Shown here: one piece after another, positions 41,101 to 52,920 of the stretch
Position numbering within the stretch: the stretch's first letter is position 1
How the letters are laid out: each line of letters begins with the position of its first letter
From: Trichosporon coremiiforme
Taxonomy: Eukaryota > Basidiomycota > Tremellomycetes > Trichosporonales > Trichosporonaceae
DNA length: 64,000 bases
Assembly: GCA_039545355.1 (NCBI GenBank)
Contig: BCJJ01000010.1
Coordinates: forward strand, 794,889 to 858,888
Direction of reading: 5' to 3'
Translations under genes and position numbers: made by a program
The notes under the pieces: model-generated
Database searches by the model: none
What the model was told of the DNA's origin: nothing
What the model saw: only the letters and a program-made list of their open reading frames with translations

Positions 41101-43596
41101 ATGTCCTCCTCCATCGCATCGCCGCAGCACCACTCCCCAGGCTTAACCGGCACCCACTCACCACCCCTTGCGACACCCTCCCTCTATCTCCAGACCCCTG
41201 CCTCCCACCCGTCATCAAACGGCAACGGGCACGGCAATAACGGCCATGTGTCCCGCTGGCGCACCGTCTTCAAACCTAAGAAGGGGAAGAAGGACCGCTC
41301 CAACGGCTCTGGAGACACGGTGCCCGCTCTCCCGGAACTCGACGGAGGTGTCCACGCACCGTTCATGAACGACGATTTCGAGTCAGCCCTCGCAGTGTCG
41401 TCGCCCAGCACGTCCATGTCCGAGCCAAAGCAGAGCATCGCCACGATCGACAGCGAGCGGGGAGGACAATCTGGATCTGGCGGGTCGAGCCACGTGCACT
41501 CGTCGCCCGCCGCTTCTGTCCCGTTCGCCCCTTCAGCGTCGGCGTACCCGGCCGAGCCCTGGGCGAACCCGGCACTCGCAACAACGTCGCAGGACCACCA
41601 GCAGGGACGCCCACTGTCGCATTCATACTCGATTTCAACGCAGGAGGACGACCGCTCCTCGTCTTCGTCTCGGTCTAGAATGCCCAACGCGTCGGGTGCG
41701 GTCTCAAATGGCATTCCCACGGTTGCGACCGGCTCCATGTCCTCGTTGCACAGCGCCCACACGACATCACGTTCCGGCCCGTTCAAGGGGCGGTTCTTCT
41801 CCTCGCCTTCCGTCAGCACGACAAGTGTTGTTTCCGAGTCCAACGGCGGCGGCACGAAAAAGGACGGAAAGTACAAGGGACTCGGCAACAAGAAGCCCAG
41901 TCATATCAACATTGACACGAAGAGCAATGTTTCACTAGTGTCGAGCCCACCGAACCGTATACCGCCGAAGAAGAAGGATGAGCAACCGACGAGCGCCGAC
42001 TCGCACAAAGGATCTGCCGCCCAACGATTCATCCGCCGCGTCGTGTCGGCTCCCAACGCGAAAGCCTTGTTCGCGAAGAACGCCGCTCCGGAAACGCCTC
42101 CACCCCTCCCCACCAAGTCCAAGGACGTTAACGGGTCGACCCCCGTGCCATCCGTGGACTTGACCACGACTCCCCCGCCGCAACCGATGAGCGGCAAGAC
42201 ATCGGGATCTTCCCTCGCATCGCCCTCGACACCGGTCCGCTCCAACACGCCATCATTCCTGAAACCGTCCGGGCTCTCGGCGACCGGGACGCGTGGCTCG
42301 CGCGCCCACTCGACCAGCGTCGTCGCGAGCCGTTTGGCCGCCGCCAGCAACTCGTCCTTGCAGGCGCCCGCCGCGGGATTCCGGCGCACGTACTCGTCCA
42401 ACTCGATCAAGACGCGGAGTGTCGAGGTGTCGCCGAGCTCGTTTGAGAAGATCAAGTTGCTCGGCAAGGGCGACGTCGGCAAGGTGTACCTCGTGCGGGA
42501 AAAGAAGACGGACAAGCTGTTCGCGATGAAGGTGCTCAGCAAGAAGGAGATGATCAAGCGGAACAAAATCAAGCGCGCTTTGGCAGAGCAGGAGATCCTC
42601 GCCATGTCCAACCACCCGTTCATCGTGACGCTGTTCCACTCGTTCCAGTCGAACGACTATCTCTTCTTCGTGCTCGACTACTGCATGGGCGGCGAGTTTT
42701 TCCGGGCCTTGCAGACGCGGCCGGGCAAGTGCCTTGCCGAGGAGCACGCCAAGTTTTACGCCGCCGAGGTCATCGCTGCGCTCGAGTACCTGCACCTGAA
42801 CGGGTACATCTACCGTGACCTGAAGCCTGAGAACATTCTGCTTCACCAGAGCGGACACATCATGCTTTCCGATTTCGACCTGTCGAAGCAGTCTGGACCA
42901 GCCGGCGGCGCCCCCGCCGTCATCAAGCAGAGCGGGCAGAATGGTGTTCTGCTAGTCGACACACGGAGCTGCATCGCCGACTTCCGCACCAACTCCTTTG
43001 TCGGAACAGAAGAGTACATCGCGCCCGAGGTCATCAAGGGGTGCGGGCACACGAGCGCAGTCGACTGGTGGACGTTAGGCATCCTGATCTACGAGATGAT
43101 CTTTGCGACGACGCCCTTCAAGGGCTCGAACCGGAACGCGACCTTCTCCAACGTGCTGAAAACAGACGTCACGTTCCCAGACGACAAGCACGTGTCGAAT
43201 AACTGCAAGAGTCTCATCAAGAAGCTCCTCATCAAGGACGAGCATAAGCGGCTCGGCTCGAATGCGGGCGCCTCCGAAGTCAAGCAAAGCAAGTGGTTCA
43301 CGAACATCAGCTGGGGCCTGCTGCGCCACATGACGCCGCCCATCATTCCGGCCGAATCAAACGGCATCGACACGGTCAACTTCCGCACGATCAGAGACTC
43401 GAAGAGCATCGACTTCACGTCTGGTGTGCCCGAAGCTCAGGGCGAGGACATCATCCAGGGCCACGCTGGGTTCCCGGCCACCGCGCCCGGAACGCCCGGC
43501 ATGGCGACGCCAAAGGAACTCGTGCCTGTTGCCGACGAGAAGAATCCGTTCAACGAGTTTTCGTCGGTTACGAGGGATTTCATTGATGGCTATTGA
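41101..43596 (+). CDS. AGC-family protein kinase, Nrc-2/Fpk1/Kin82 type
   Basis: Serine/threonine kinase of the group that in budding yeast (Fpk1/Fpk2) activates phospholipid flippases and in Neurospora (NRC-2) controls growth. Intronless, 831 residues. Residues 1-440 are Ser/Thr/Pro-rich and probably regulatory. The kinase domain (about 448-735) has the glycine loop [13 protein letters not shown], the lysine in [33 protein letters not shown], the catalytic loop [14 protein letters not shown] instead of DFG (LSDFDLSKQ, a hallmark of this AGC subgroup), an inserted activation segment with a run around [23 protein letters not shown], and [12 protein letters not shown]. The C-terminal tail contains RHMTPPIIP and ends [14 protein letters not shown], near the hydrophobic-motif position. 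The gene has a long C/A/T-rich leader. Tail-to-tail with UTP6. Confidence 0.95.
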   Translation: MSSSIASPQHHSPGLTGTHSPPLATPSLYLQTPASHPSSNGNGHGNNGHVSRWRTVFKPKKGKKDRSNGSGDTVPALPELDGGVHAPFMNDDFESALAVSSPSTSMSEPKQSIATIDSERGGQSGSGGSSHVHSSPAASVPFAPSASAYPAEPWANPALATTSQDHQQGRPLSHSYSISTQEDDRSSSSSRSRMPNASGAVSNGIPTVATGSMSSLHSAHTTSRSGPFKGRFFSSPSVSTTSVVSESNGGGTKKDGKYKGLGNKKPSHINIDTKSNVSLVSSPPNRIPPKKKDEQPTSADSHKGSAAQRFIRRVVSAPNAKALFAKNAAPETPPPLPTKSKDVNGSTPVPSVDLTTTPPPQPMSGKTSGSSLASPSTPVRSNTPSFLKPSGLSATGTRGSRAHSTSVVASRLAAASNSSLQAPAAGFRRTYSSNSIKTRSVEVSPSSFEKIKLLGKGDVGKVYLVREKKTDKLFAMKVLSKKEMIKRNKIKRALAEQEILAMSNHPFIVTLFHSFQSNDYLFFVLDYCMGGEFFRALQTRPGKCLAEEHAKFYAAEVIAALEYLHLNGYIYRDLKPENILLHQSGHIMLSDFDLSKQSGPAGGAPAVIKQSGQNGVLLVDTRSCIADFRTNSFVGTEEYIAPEVIKGCGHTSAVDWWTLGILIYEMIFATTPFKGSNRNATFSNVLKTDVTFPDDKHVSNNCKSLIKKLLIKDEHKRLGSNAGASEVKQSKWFTNISWGLLRHMTPPIIPAESNGIDTVNFRTIRDSKSIDFTSGVPEAQGEDIIQGHAGFPATAPGTPGMATPKELVPVADEKNPFNEFSSVTRDFIDGY

Positions 43597-44050
43597 GCGT
43601 GTCGGGTGGAGCGAGTCACCACTGGCCCTTCCATCTGCTTCAGTCAGGCAACCGCTGAGCGGACACCGCAGGCGGTCCAACTTTCCAACTTTTTTGCATC
43701 CAACCCATTTCCAGCAAGGTACCCACTTCATTCCATTTCTCATTTCCCATTTCTCATTCCAATTTCAGACTTAGACAGTAGTGTTCCAGGACACGAGACC
43801 CAATTCCGCATTTGTTGTACATTCAGTTGGAGGCCGGTTCCGGTGTGGACACTGGGGCTGGTGACGAGACGAGAGAAGCAGGGGTGAAGGCGAAAAATCA
43901 TGCGCTCAAAGCTCAGAGCGTTGACGTTGATAGACTTGCAGAATGCACCGATGACTGACGACAAAGCTGCACGCTGAGTCGTGCGTAGAGTGGGTGAGGA
44001 CGGATTGCAGCAGCCGGGTTGAGGCAAATCTAAACCCTGCATAACCTAAT
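43597..44050. other. Convergent spacer between the kinase gene and UTP6
   Basis: Holds the two 3' ends. A T-rich, ATT/TTTC-rich stretch at about 43680-43770 fits a polyadenylation region. No gene seen. Confidence 0.6.
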
Positions 44051-46388
44051 CTACATGGCAATCTCGAGGTCGCTGCTGTCGTGGCTCTCGACGTCCTCCC
44101 AGGATCCTCCTTCTCCCTGCTCCTCGTCCATAACCACGTCCCCCTCCTCGTCCTCGTCCTCATCACTCTCCTCAGAGTCCGCCTCACTCTCGTCGGAATC
44201 CTCAAGCTCCTCATCCTCCTCCCTCTCCGCCTCCTCGAGTATGCGCTCCCATCCCTCCTCCAGATCTCCCTCGTGCTCCCTCGCCTGTCGTTTGGCCGTC
44301 TCGACGACTGTGCGCGCCTCGCGCCCCTTCCTCCTCTCCACGAGCCAGCGGGCATAAGTCAGCGCTGCGGTTACGACCTCGAATCCCTTCGAGTTCCGTT
44401 TCCACGCGTCATAGAACGACCGCATGGCCCCCTCCTCTCCGTTAAGCTGGGCCAATTGCTCAAACGCTTGCGCGTAAAACTCTGCGCCGGGCGTGTAGGC
44501 CAGGGCTTTCTTCAGCGCTTCGGAGGGAGGCATGCCGGAAGAAAGGAGTGTGAAGAACCAAGTGGAGAGGAGGCGGGAGTGGAGAGAGGGAATGGGGGAA
44601 CGCAGGGATGAGCGGAGAATCGGCGTCATGTCGCGGGAAGAGAGGGCCCACTCTGTCCAAATCTGGACCGTCGCATCCACCTCCTCCGGGCTCGCGGTGT
44701 CCGGCTTGAGTTCGCGCGTCAATCCCTCAAACATCGCGTTCAGCTCGGGCTTATCCAACGCCTCGCCCGAGCCAGTCTCGGCAGCCTCCACCTCAGCGTT
44801 AACCCGGGCAAGCTGGAGCACCGGGTTGGAGGGATATTGGGCAGCGTGTTTCCGCACGAGCGCCAGGGTCGGCGTCGCATACCCTGCCACTGCGTCTAGA
44901 TGCCGGAGCAGGAGATCGGCGGAGGCGTGCGCCTTGCGTCGCGTCAGCCGGCCCAGGAGACCGAGGACGTAGGCGCGCATTTCGGGGTCGAGGGAGGGGA
45001 GTTGGTCCAGCAGCCACAAGCCGGCGGTAGTGGCCATAGGGCCCGAGGCGCCCTTCAGACTCGCGCCGACATGGCCGTAGAAGTCCACCAGGGCTGAACC
45101 CTTGAGTGCCGGTTCTCCAGGCTTGAGCAAAGGCTCTCCTGCGACATACTCCCTGTCGTAGAGTCCCCTCGTCAACAACAAGAGTGCCGCACGCGCCCTA
45201 ACTTCCTCCGAGAAGCGGCTGTTCGTAGTCAACGCCTCCAGGTCGGTGTAGATCGCCTCGGTCGCCTTCTGCCTCAACGGCGAGGGATACGCCCTCAACA
45301 TGGTCAACAGATCGGAGCGGAACTGGATCCCGTCCGTTGCGTGGTCGTGCTGATCCCTGTCTGTCGGCGAGACCTTGCGCAGCGCCTCCGTCAGAGCGGA
45401 CAGAACGAGCTGGCCCGAGAGAATCGCGCGCCGCGCCTCCTCCCCCTCGGGGCCGAAACTGCCCTCTCCGCCCTTGAGAGCGAGCTGGTCCCCGTCAAAA
45501 CTCTCGTCCACCGCAAGACTCTCGATGCCCAGGGCCCTCCATCTCCGCCGGAGTGCCTCGACCCATCCCAACTCGAGCTTGACGTACGCCCTCCACAGCC
45601 CGTGACTTCCCGGCAACATACGCAGTCCGAGGAGCAGCGTCGTGCGTGCCGGTCCCGTTCCCTCCAATGCGAAGGCCAAAGCAGGGCGCGCCTCGTCCAG
45701 CGCCGGTCCGGCCAATGCGCCAAGTTTCGTGTCCTCCTCCCCGCTCCTCGGAAGCGGAGTGCCAGGGTGCAGATGGTGATACGACTGCAGGAGATAGAGC
45801 GAGGGCGAGAGGGGGTGATGTTGGAGAGCGGAGTTGAGGCCCTTCGCGACAATCTTCGTCATGCCCTCACGAGCGCCGAACTCGACATAGGCGAGCCAGA
45901 CGGCGAGGTCACCCGGGAACTTGGCCGTAGCGCGCTTCAGGATGTAAAGGACGCGGCGGGGGATGGAGTACGTCGATGCGGAGGGGGGCGGGGGGTTGCG
46001 GTCGTATTCTGAGGTCAGCGATGCCGTTTCGCTCGGCACCACTCCTCTACTCCTCTACACCCATCTCAATCTACCCAGCGAGCTCAACCGGGATCCTGGA
46101 TCGAGCTCACTCCAAGCTCAATCCAAGAGTCCGCGGCACCCTCGCTATGCTCGAGTGCTACTCACTTAGCTTCTTCCACCGAATCTTCCTCAGTTTCTCC
46201 AGGTTGATCTCGTACTCGGCATACTTGAAGAAGTCGTCTTTCCTCGCCTGTCTCCGGATCAGAGCGGTCTCAAACGCGGTCCTTCGTTTCGTGATCTCCT
46301 GAATCTCTGGGCGAGAGAACAGGCCCTTCTCGTGCAGGTCCTTGAGCTCGGGCAGCGTGCCCTCGAGCTGGAATTGGACCTTCTCCAT
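44051..46388 (-). CDS. UTP6: U3 snoRNP/SSU processome protein Utp6
   Basis: Nucleolar component needed for 18S rRNA maturation. Two exons, 46166-46388 and 44051-46008, give 726 residues. The start MEKVQFQLEGTLPELKDLHE, then GLFSRPEIQEITKRRTAFE and KDDFFKYAEYEINLEKLR, is the family's N-terminal signature (VQxxLExMLPELxDLxxKGLF). The body consists of HAT-like helical repeats, e.g. RRVLYILKRATAKFPGDLAVWLAYVEF, NSALQHHPLSPSLYLLQ and WRAYVKLELGWVEALRRR. The C-terminus is extremely acidic (about 660-715, runs of Glu, Asp and Ser) and ends LEIAM. The exon joint KKL/KYDRN is in frame. Length is somewhat above yeast Utp6 (440), as usual for basidiomycetes. Confidence 0.92.
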
Positions 46389-47975
46389 GGCGCTGGGGTC
46401 GGAGTTGGGGGTGTGATGCGGGTGTCAACAAGCGGATCGACGGCCTTAGGCTCAGCGGGCACCATAAATTTCAGACCTCCACTTTGACTTTCCCACCTCG
46501 CCGCCGAGAGTCAAGAGAGCATGGGTGTCGCGTGGCATAACTCACGTGACTGAATGAGGTGTGTGTCGTGACAACGGAGTTCAACCCGTGGCCGAGCGTT
46601 TGCTCCCGGGGTCTGAGCCTAGATGGGTTGAGGAGCCCAGGCACCAGAGCCGAGCTTGCAGAGAACTCGAGGTTCAGCATCCCGCTACCACGTAGGAGCG
46701 AGGACGCGGTGCGGATCACATGTTGGAGTTGGAACGGTCTGCACAGCGTTGCGCGTCTGGTTGGATGTGCTGGAACGTCGAGTCGACAGCTAGTCTAGAG
46801 GGGTCCATGCCGGCATGAAAGTTGTTTCCGAGCGAGCGTGCTCCAGCAAGACTTGTGTAGCAATTTCTGTGCTTGCCCGAATCAAGCGCGTCGCAATACA
46901 CGACCTGACCCATCTCTCGATCTCGCTCTCTCTCTCATTAGAGTGGCTGAAGCGCCCATCGACGCCAACGCGACGCCAAACGGAAGCCTACGGCTGCGGC
47001 ATTTGACTGGACTCGCGCACCGACGCCCCGCCGACACGATCACACAGTCGACCCTCGCACCGACCAGAGACTACGGCTCCACACCGAAACGAAACGTATC
47101 GCGCTTGCTCGAAGAGTTGCTTGCTGGGAACAAGTTTTTGAATTGCCCATAAGACTCAACTTGGCGACTCGACTCTCTCGGAGTGATCAAGTCGACACAC
47201 GCGCCCGCACGACGACACGCTCGTACGTCTATACGCCTTCATCCGGAGCCGTCCACGAGTGTTGCCAGGGCTTGACCGACGCCACCGAATTCATCCCCTC
47301 AGGGGTTACGTCGAGTGCTAGCGTGAGACCCCGGATCTCACTTGCTCCAAAACGTCTGCCTGACGCTGCACCGAGTGCAGTTACTCAGAACAGTGCTGCG
47401 TGCGAACCAGAGCTCGCAGAGCTCGCGACGGTTGCGTAACCTTGCAAACCTACGCGGACAGGACCGGATTGCAGGATCGCAAAGCAATTCAGGAGACGAC
47501 ATTACAGACTAAGGCGCTAAGGCCGCAGCATCGCCCTCTTGTGCTCCCAGCTTCCTGCGCACACACAAACAACCATCCAGCGGCGTGGTCAGCATCCCGT
47601 GTGGCCTCGCCTTCGGTTTGTCCATCACTCTATCTCTCATCGCCTACTGCTGGATCGACGTCCGACTCACTGTCCACACGACCGAAACCACGCTCCTTAC
47701 TTCTCTCGACCTCGTCTCTTCGGACGCTGTCGACGGTCCCGAATTGCTCGAAATCTCGACCCTCAATACCCGGACCGTACTCGGTACCCGGCAACTTGAC
47801 CGCCAGCTCTCACACGCACACCAGTTGGACAGGTTAGACCGACTCGCGACTCGCGACCAGGACTGCTCGGCTCACCACAGAGCTTAGACTTCTAGATCGC
47901 AGCATCCGTTCTCCGCAACTTAGCTCGCTCGCAACACATCTTCCCCACACTCGACATCCCACTCCGCTCGGCAGC
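46389..47975. other. Spacer between divergent UTP6 and the glutaredoxin gene
   Basis: Promoters of both genes must lie here. The last 300 bp before the glutaredoxin start are C/T-rich. Open frames are short with no likeness to known proteins. Confidence 0.55.
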
Positions 47976-48941
47976 ATGATGCGCCGCTCTGCCAGCAGCA
48001 CGCGTCCCCTCTCTCTCCTGAAGGAGGAGAAGGGCCTTCCCTTACCTTCTTCAGCTCGCCCGAGTCCGCGCGGCGTCGTCCGACAGATCCGGCGCAAGTG
48101 GCCGCTGTACCTCCTCCTCGCTGTCGTCTCTCTCCTGCTGATCAGCAAGTTCTCCTCGAGCTCCCAGCCCTCCCACCCCTCACGCTCCAACTCGTACGGC
48201 TCGCTCTCCGACGTAGGCGAGGTGCGGCGGGAAGCCGCCGAGCCCGTGAAGCTGGAGCAGCCGCCCGACGAGCTGCTCATGGCCGAGGACGACCTGGCCC
48301 TTCAAGTTGAAGACCCAGTGCTAAGTCCCGAGGAATTGGCGCGTGCAACGGCCAACGAGGCCGAGACGGCTGCGTCCCAAGAAGCGACCAAGACGGAGCA
48401 GCTCCACTCCCTGATCTGGTTCCTGTACCACGGCGGCGTGCTCCCATCTATCGTCCCGACAAAGATGTCGGCGAAGGAGTGGAGGAACCAGCTCGCCGAA
48501 GCGTGGGAGATCAAGAAGACCTCTGCTGGAACCAAACACGCGCACGCGGACAGCTACGCGGACAACGAGATGCCCGAACTCTTCCCAGGCGGGTGGGAGG
48601 ACGAGTCCAAGCTGCGAACCCGCGTAACAGTCTTCAGCAAGTCCTATTGTCCGTACAGCCGCCGCGCCAAGGGCATCATCAATCAATACGACCTGGACCC
48701 GCCGCCGTTCATTCTCGAGCTCGACCACCGGCCAGACGACATGGAAGCGATCCAGGACGCGCTGTACGTGCTCACCAGGCGACGGACTGTGCCGAATGTT
48801 ATTGTCGACTTCCAGAGTGTCGGCGGGTCAGACGAGGTCGCGACACTGCATGGCGAGGGAAGCCTCGAGAAGAAGCTCCTCAGGGGACAGACCAAGTTTG
48901 TCTTCAACGCGGATGGGGAGCTCGAGTCGCATGAGATTTAG
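47976..48941 (+). CDS. Membrane-anchored monothiol glutaredoxin (Grx6/Grx7-like)
   Basis: Glutathione-dependent oxidoreductase of the early secretory pathway in its yeast counterparts. Intronless, 321 residues. A basic N-terminus (RGVVRQIRRK) precedes one helix (about 42-57, WPLYLLLAVVSLLLIS), so a type II anchor with the catalytic domain in the lumen. A Ser/Glu-rich stem of about 150 residues follows. The glutaredoxin fold begins at about 214 with VTVFSKSYCPYSRRAKGII. The active site CPYS has a single catalytic cysteine plus Ser, as in Grx6 and Grx7. TVPNVIVDFQSVGG supplies the cis-proline loop and the GG glutathione-binding turn. DEVATLHGEGSLEKKL follows. A more strongly expressed upstream Met is adjacent (MM), so the exact first residue is open by one. 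Confidence 0.92.
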   Translation: MMRRSASSTRPLSLLKEEKGLPLPSSARPSPRGVVRQIRRKWPLYLLLAVVSLLLISKFSSSSQPSHPSRSNSYGSLSDVGEVRREAAEPVKLEQPPDELLMAEDDLALQVEDPVLSPEELARATANEAETAASQEATKTEQLHSLIWFLYHGGVLPSIVPTKMSAKEWRNQLAEAWEIKKTSAGTKHAHADSYADNEMPELFPGGWEDESKLRTRVTVFSKSYCPYSRRAKGIINQYDLDPPPFILELDHRPDDMEAIQDALYVLTRRRTVPNVIVDFQSVGGSDEVATLHGEGSLEKKLLRGQTKFVFNADGELESHEI

Positions 48942-49383
48942 TAGACTCTGCACTCCACTCGGGCATGGCACAAGTGCACTCTGAGTAGAAGCGGAAATGA
49001 GGACAGTACGAGACCAGAACAGAACGAGAGGGAAGAGTAGGAGAGACGGTGGGCGGAAGAGGCATAGTAGAAGACCTACCTACCATACACAAATATAGAA
49101 ACTACCCCGGTATACCCCTAGCTTTACAGCCTTATAGCGTTATGGACTCTGGTCATGTGTTGTTGCCATATCCTTCTAGCACATACAATATCGTCACATC
49201 TGGAATATTACACTGCGTGCGCTACTGAGCTGCTATCTGCTGTCTCCTACTGTCTCCTGCTCCCTTCTACTCCGTCCTGTCCCCGCACCAATGGGACTGG
49301 CGCAGCGACGAGTACTGTTGCTGCACTCTCTGTCCTCTCCCTGTTTTACGATGATGGTAGCTCCGCCGCGGCCCACGGCGTCG
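48942..49383. other. Convergent spacer, glutaredoxin gene and MCM5
   Basis: AT-richer than the flanks (about 49080-49220), fitting two overlapping 3' UTRs. No gene seen. Confidence 0.6.
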
Positions 49384-51649
49384 CTACACGCCCACACGGT
49401 TCACGACCTTCTTCTGCCCACTGAACCGAATCACCTCCCTCTTCTCCAGCACCCACAGCGCCCTCTCGAGCGCGTGCTGCGAGTATCCCTGGTGGCCCAC
49501 AAACTCCCTCACGAGCGACTGGTAGCTCGTACTCCAGCCAATGGGCAGTCTCCTTCTGAGCTCACGCTCAATGCGCTCCATCTCCTCCTGCAGTTCCTGC
49601 CTCGACATGCCGTCCACCTGTCCGGCGGCGACGGCGTCCATGGTGGAATACTTGAACAGTCGGATCGCTTCTTCGACGTGGTGCACGCCCACGGTGGGCG
49701 AGAGCGTGATCTTGGCCAGCGACTCGGAAATACGAATCATGGCTTCCAGTTGACGGACGGTGATCGGAATAGAACTGCGCTCGTCCGTGTCCCGCTCGAC
49801 TTGCTGCACCTGCTTCCGCAGCGCGACAAAGTGCGAGGACAGCATCTCGGCCGCCTCTGGTGACAGGCGGGGAGCACACCGCGCCTTGCAGTAGGCGATG
49901 TACCGTTTCATGGTGTCGAGCTCAATCTCGCCAATGGCCTCGTTATCCGCCTCACGCAGCATGTGGATGTTCATGACGTGCTTTGCGATTGTCCTGTCAC
50001 GGGCCTCGTTGTGCTCGTCACGAAGGATGAAGATCATGTCGAATCTCGACAGGATGGTCGTTTGGAAGTCGATGTTCTCACCGGGAGACTTCAGGTCGTC
50101 ATAACGACCGAAGACGGGGTTCGCGGCCGCCAGCACGGAGGTTCGCGAGTTCAGGATCGTGGTGATGCCTGCTTTCGCGATTGAGATTGTCTGCTGCTCC
50201 ATCGCCTCGTGAATTGCGACGCGGTCTTCGTCGCGCATCTTGTCGAATTCGTCGATACACACCACGCCCCCGTCCGCGAGCACCATGGCGCCGCCCTCGA
50301 GGTAGAACTCGCGCGTGACCGGGTCGCGCTGCACGCTTGCTGTGAGACCGGCCGCGGAACTTCCCTTTCCACTCGTGTATACACTGATGGGGGACACCTT
50401 CTCGACGAATTTCAGCAGCTGCGACTTGGCCACACCAGGATCACCGAGGAGCAACACGTTGATGTCGCCACGTAGCCGCATGCCGTCGGGGAGAATCTTC
50501 TTCGACCCGCCCATCAGCAGGCACGTCACTGACTTCTTCACGTCGAGGTTGCCAAAAATTGACGGCGCGACGGAACTCGCGAACCGCTCGTAGAGGTTGT
50601 CCGAGCGCGCCATCTGCTGGAACTCCTCCTCCTCCTCTGGCGTGAAGACACGGGATCCGGGCGAAGACGCCAGCGTCGTGTCGAGCTCAATGCCCAGAAC
50701 CCTCAAATACGGCTGGCGGAGGGCAGGAGCCCCACTGTTCTTGCTGTTCTTCGACTGCGGCGCGTACGTGCTGTAAATGCCCGTCGCGATGATACGACTG
50801 CCGGGCACGACGCGGCCGGTCAGGTATCGCTCGGCCTGGAGCATCATGTGCCGCGGCAGCTCGCCGACGGGCACCATGTCGGGCGCCTCTTGGAGTTTGA
50901 TCGACTGTTGGTCGATGAAGCGGCAGCGGTCGTGCAGAATCACGAACGGGTCTAGGGGACACTCCTTCTTCTGTCCCTCTGCGGGGGGCGCCTCGCATCG
51001 CCGCGGCAGGGCTGCGCGCTCGGCACCGAGCGAGCCGCCGACCTTGACGATCTTGACGGTGCGACACGCCTTGCACTGGATGTGCAATTCGGTCGCGCGA
51101 GACGAGAGCTGAGACGCGTTGATCACAATACCGGGCAGACGGACGAGCTTCGTGAGCGTGTCGGCCGTCAGCTGTCGGAACTGGATCATGTTCATGTTCG
51201 ACTTCAGCGTGACCTGGACCTCGGGGACGGCGTCGGCGGCGGCCGAGGAGCCAGGCTCGACGGCGGGGTTCACGAGCTGCCTGGCCAGGCGGAGGAGCGC
51301 GCTCTCCAGCTGTCATGTCAGCAACGCCCCACTCCAAGACTTACAAGCGGGACAAGCTCTCCAGGCTGGTCGTGCACCTTCTGCGCGAGGTCCTCGTTCC
51401 AGACAATCAGGTCGTTCAGGTCCACCTCGAGCGTGTGGTGGTGCATGAGGAGTGCGGACCGGAGCCGGTCGCGGTACACGAACTCGCCACCGACGCGGAA
51501 GCCCGAGAGGAAATCGTAGAAGAGCTTCTCCGTCTCGGCGGGCGAGTCGTGCGCAAACTCGCCCTGCAGGACGGGAACGGCGAAGACGCGGTTCTGCTCG
51601 AAGCCGCTCTACCCTGTTAGCATTGGACGATGTTCGGGGGACGCACCAT
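49384..51649 (-). CDS. MCM5: DNA replication licensing factor Mcm5
   Basis: Subunit of the hexameric MCM2-7 helicase. Three exons on the minus strand: 51647-51649 (the ATG alone), 51345-51608 and 49384-51309, giving 730 residues. The first intron is 38 nt (GTGCGT donor, CTAAC branch, GGGTAG acceptor) and joins ATG to AGCGGCTTCGAG, restoring [18 protein letters not shown] as in other Mcm5 proteins. No other in-frame start exists, because TAG precedes AGC. Then [14 protein letters not shown], the zinc-binding [52 protein letters not shown], Walker [10 protein letters not shown] (about 378), [17 protein letters not shown] (Walker B), the arginine finger ILSRFDMIF, and [16 protein letters not shown] near the end. 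All catalytic residues are intact. Confidence 0.96.
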
Positions 51650-52101
51650 TGTGGGTTTGTTGTTGTTGTGATAGATGGGAACAGCAGCAAGAGATGAAAA
51701 TGAGCCCCCAACCCTCGACGCCTGGTGGCTGGCTCGTTCATGGGCGGGCTGTCATTCATGACCCTAGACGCGTCGCGGGTCCAATTTCGCGTCGCGTCGA
51801 CACGTGGTGTGGATGTCCACACCCAGGACTGTCTGCCACCGAAAACATAAACCCCGTTGCTGAGTCTGGACTCGCAATGTGCAGCCTTCATGAGAGAGAC
51901 ACGCCAACGATCTATGATCCGCAGCAGGCAAGACAAACATGATCAGTTGGGTATGTACTTGACGAGAATCAATTCGCATTTCCCAGTTTCTCTATTTGCT
52001 TTCTGCGCCAGCACCCATGAAGCATTATGATCCACAATATACATTCGTAAACGAGTCAAAATAACACACTAATCGCTGGCTCCCTGATACACCATGTACA
52101 T
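51650..52101. other. MCM5 promoter and 3' flank of the light-chain gene
   Basis: ACGCGTCGCGG at about 51768 contains ACGCGT, the Mlu-cell-cycle-box word typical of replication genes in fungi, about 120 bp upstream of the MCM5 start. This is suggestive only. No gene seen. Confidence 0.45.
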
Positions 52102-52920
52102 TTATTGGGCAAGGATCGAACGCACAAACGAGTGGTAGTTGATCTGGCCGTCGCTGCGGGTTAGCCGTAGTCACTAGGAGATGAAGCTGCAAGCGGACAC
52201 AGGGCATAGCAGAGCACCACTGTAGTAGGAGAGGCCCACTACTGCCTTCTCCGAGCGCAAAGCTGCTGCTTGCACAACATACTCTGTCCCCCTAACTCTA
52301 CTCACGTAACAGGGAATCCCTTGAGGAGCTCGTCGACCTCCTCGTCGGTCATCTTCTCGCCGAGCTGCGTCAGAACGTAGCGCAGCTCTCCGGCGCCGAT
52401 GAATCCGTTTCCGGCCTTGTCGAACACCTGGAACCCCTTGATGAACTCGTCTGGAGGTCAGCTACATCTTCGCACGACAGCCAGTCCCCTGCAGAATGCA
52501 GTGGACTCACCAGCAGTTCCGGCCGGCTTCCAGCCGTCGGGGCGGTTGAGGATCTGGAGGAACTGGTCGTAGTTGACTGGTGTTAGCTCTTGGGAAACGT
52601 CCGACGAGCTCAAGCCCTTCTCCTGTATAGCCGAGCATCGCTGCCCACTCCCAGCAGACATCCAAGCACAGCGCAGGAATACTCTCCAGGACACTCACAG
52701 GTAGCACCAATCTCACGCTCGAGGGCGGAGACCTCGGCCTGGGTGGGGTTCTGGCCAAGCGAACGGAGAAGCTCGCCGAGGGACTCGCGGGGAACCTCTC
52801 CGGTGCCCTTCTTGTCGAAGAGCGCAAAGGCTTCGCGGTACTCTGTGAACGTTAGTTTGACAGCCCCTGTTGTTTGTTTGTGCAAAGGTACACACCAGCG
52901 TTGTTGGGAGCGGACTGCAT
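52102..52920 (-). CDS. MLC1: Essential myosin light chain (Mlc1/Cdc4 EF-hand type)
   Basis: Binds the IQ motifs of myosins and acts in the contractile ring and polarised growth. Five exons, 52896-52920, 52699-52842, 52511-52576, 52306-52450 and 52102-52153, every joint in frame, giving 143 residues, the family size. It begins [28 protein letters not shown], an EF-hand lacking several calcium ligands as in light chains. [21 protein letters not shown] follows, [16 protein letters not shown] in the centre, then [30 protein letters not shown] with a better preserved third EF loop, [15 protein letters not shown] and a final [13 protein letters not shown]. Calmodulin is less likely, because the calcium loops are degenerate and the central linker differs. 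Divergent from DED1. Confidence 0.92.
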
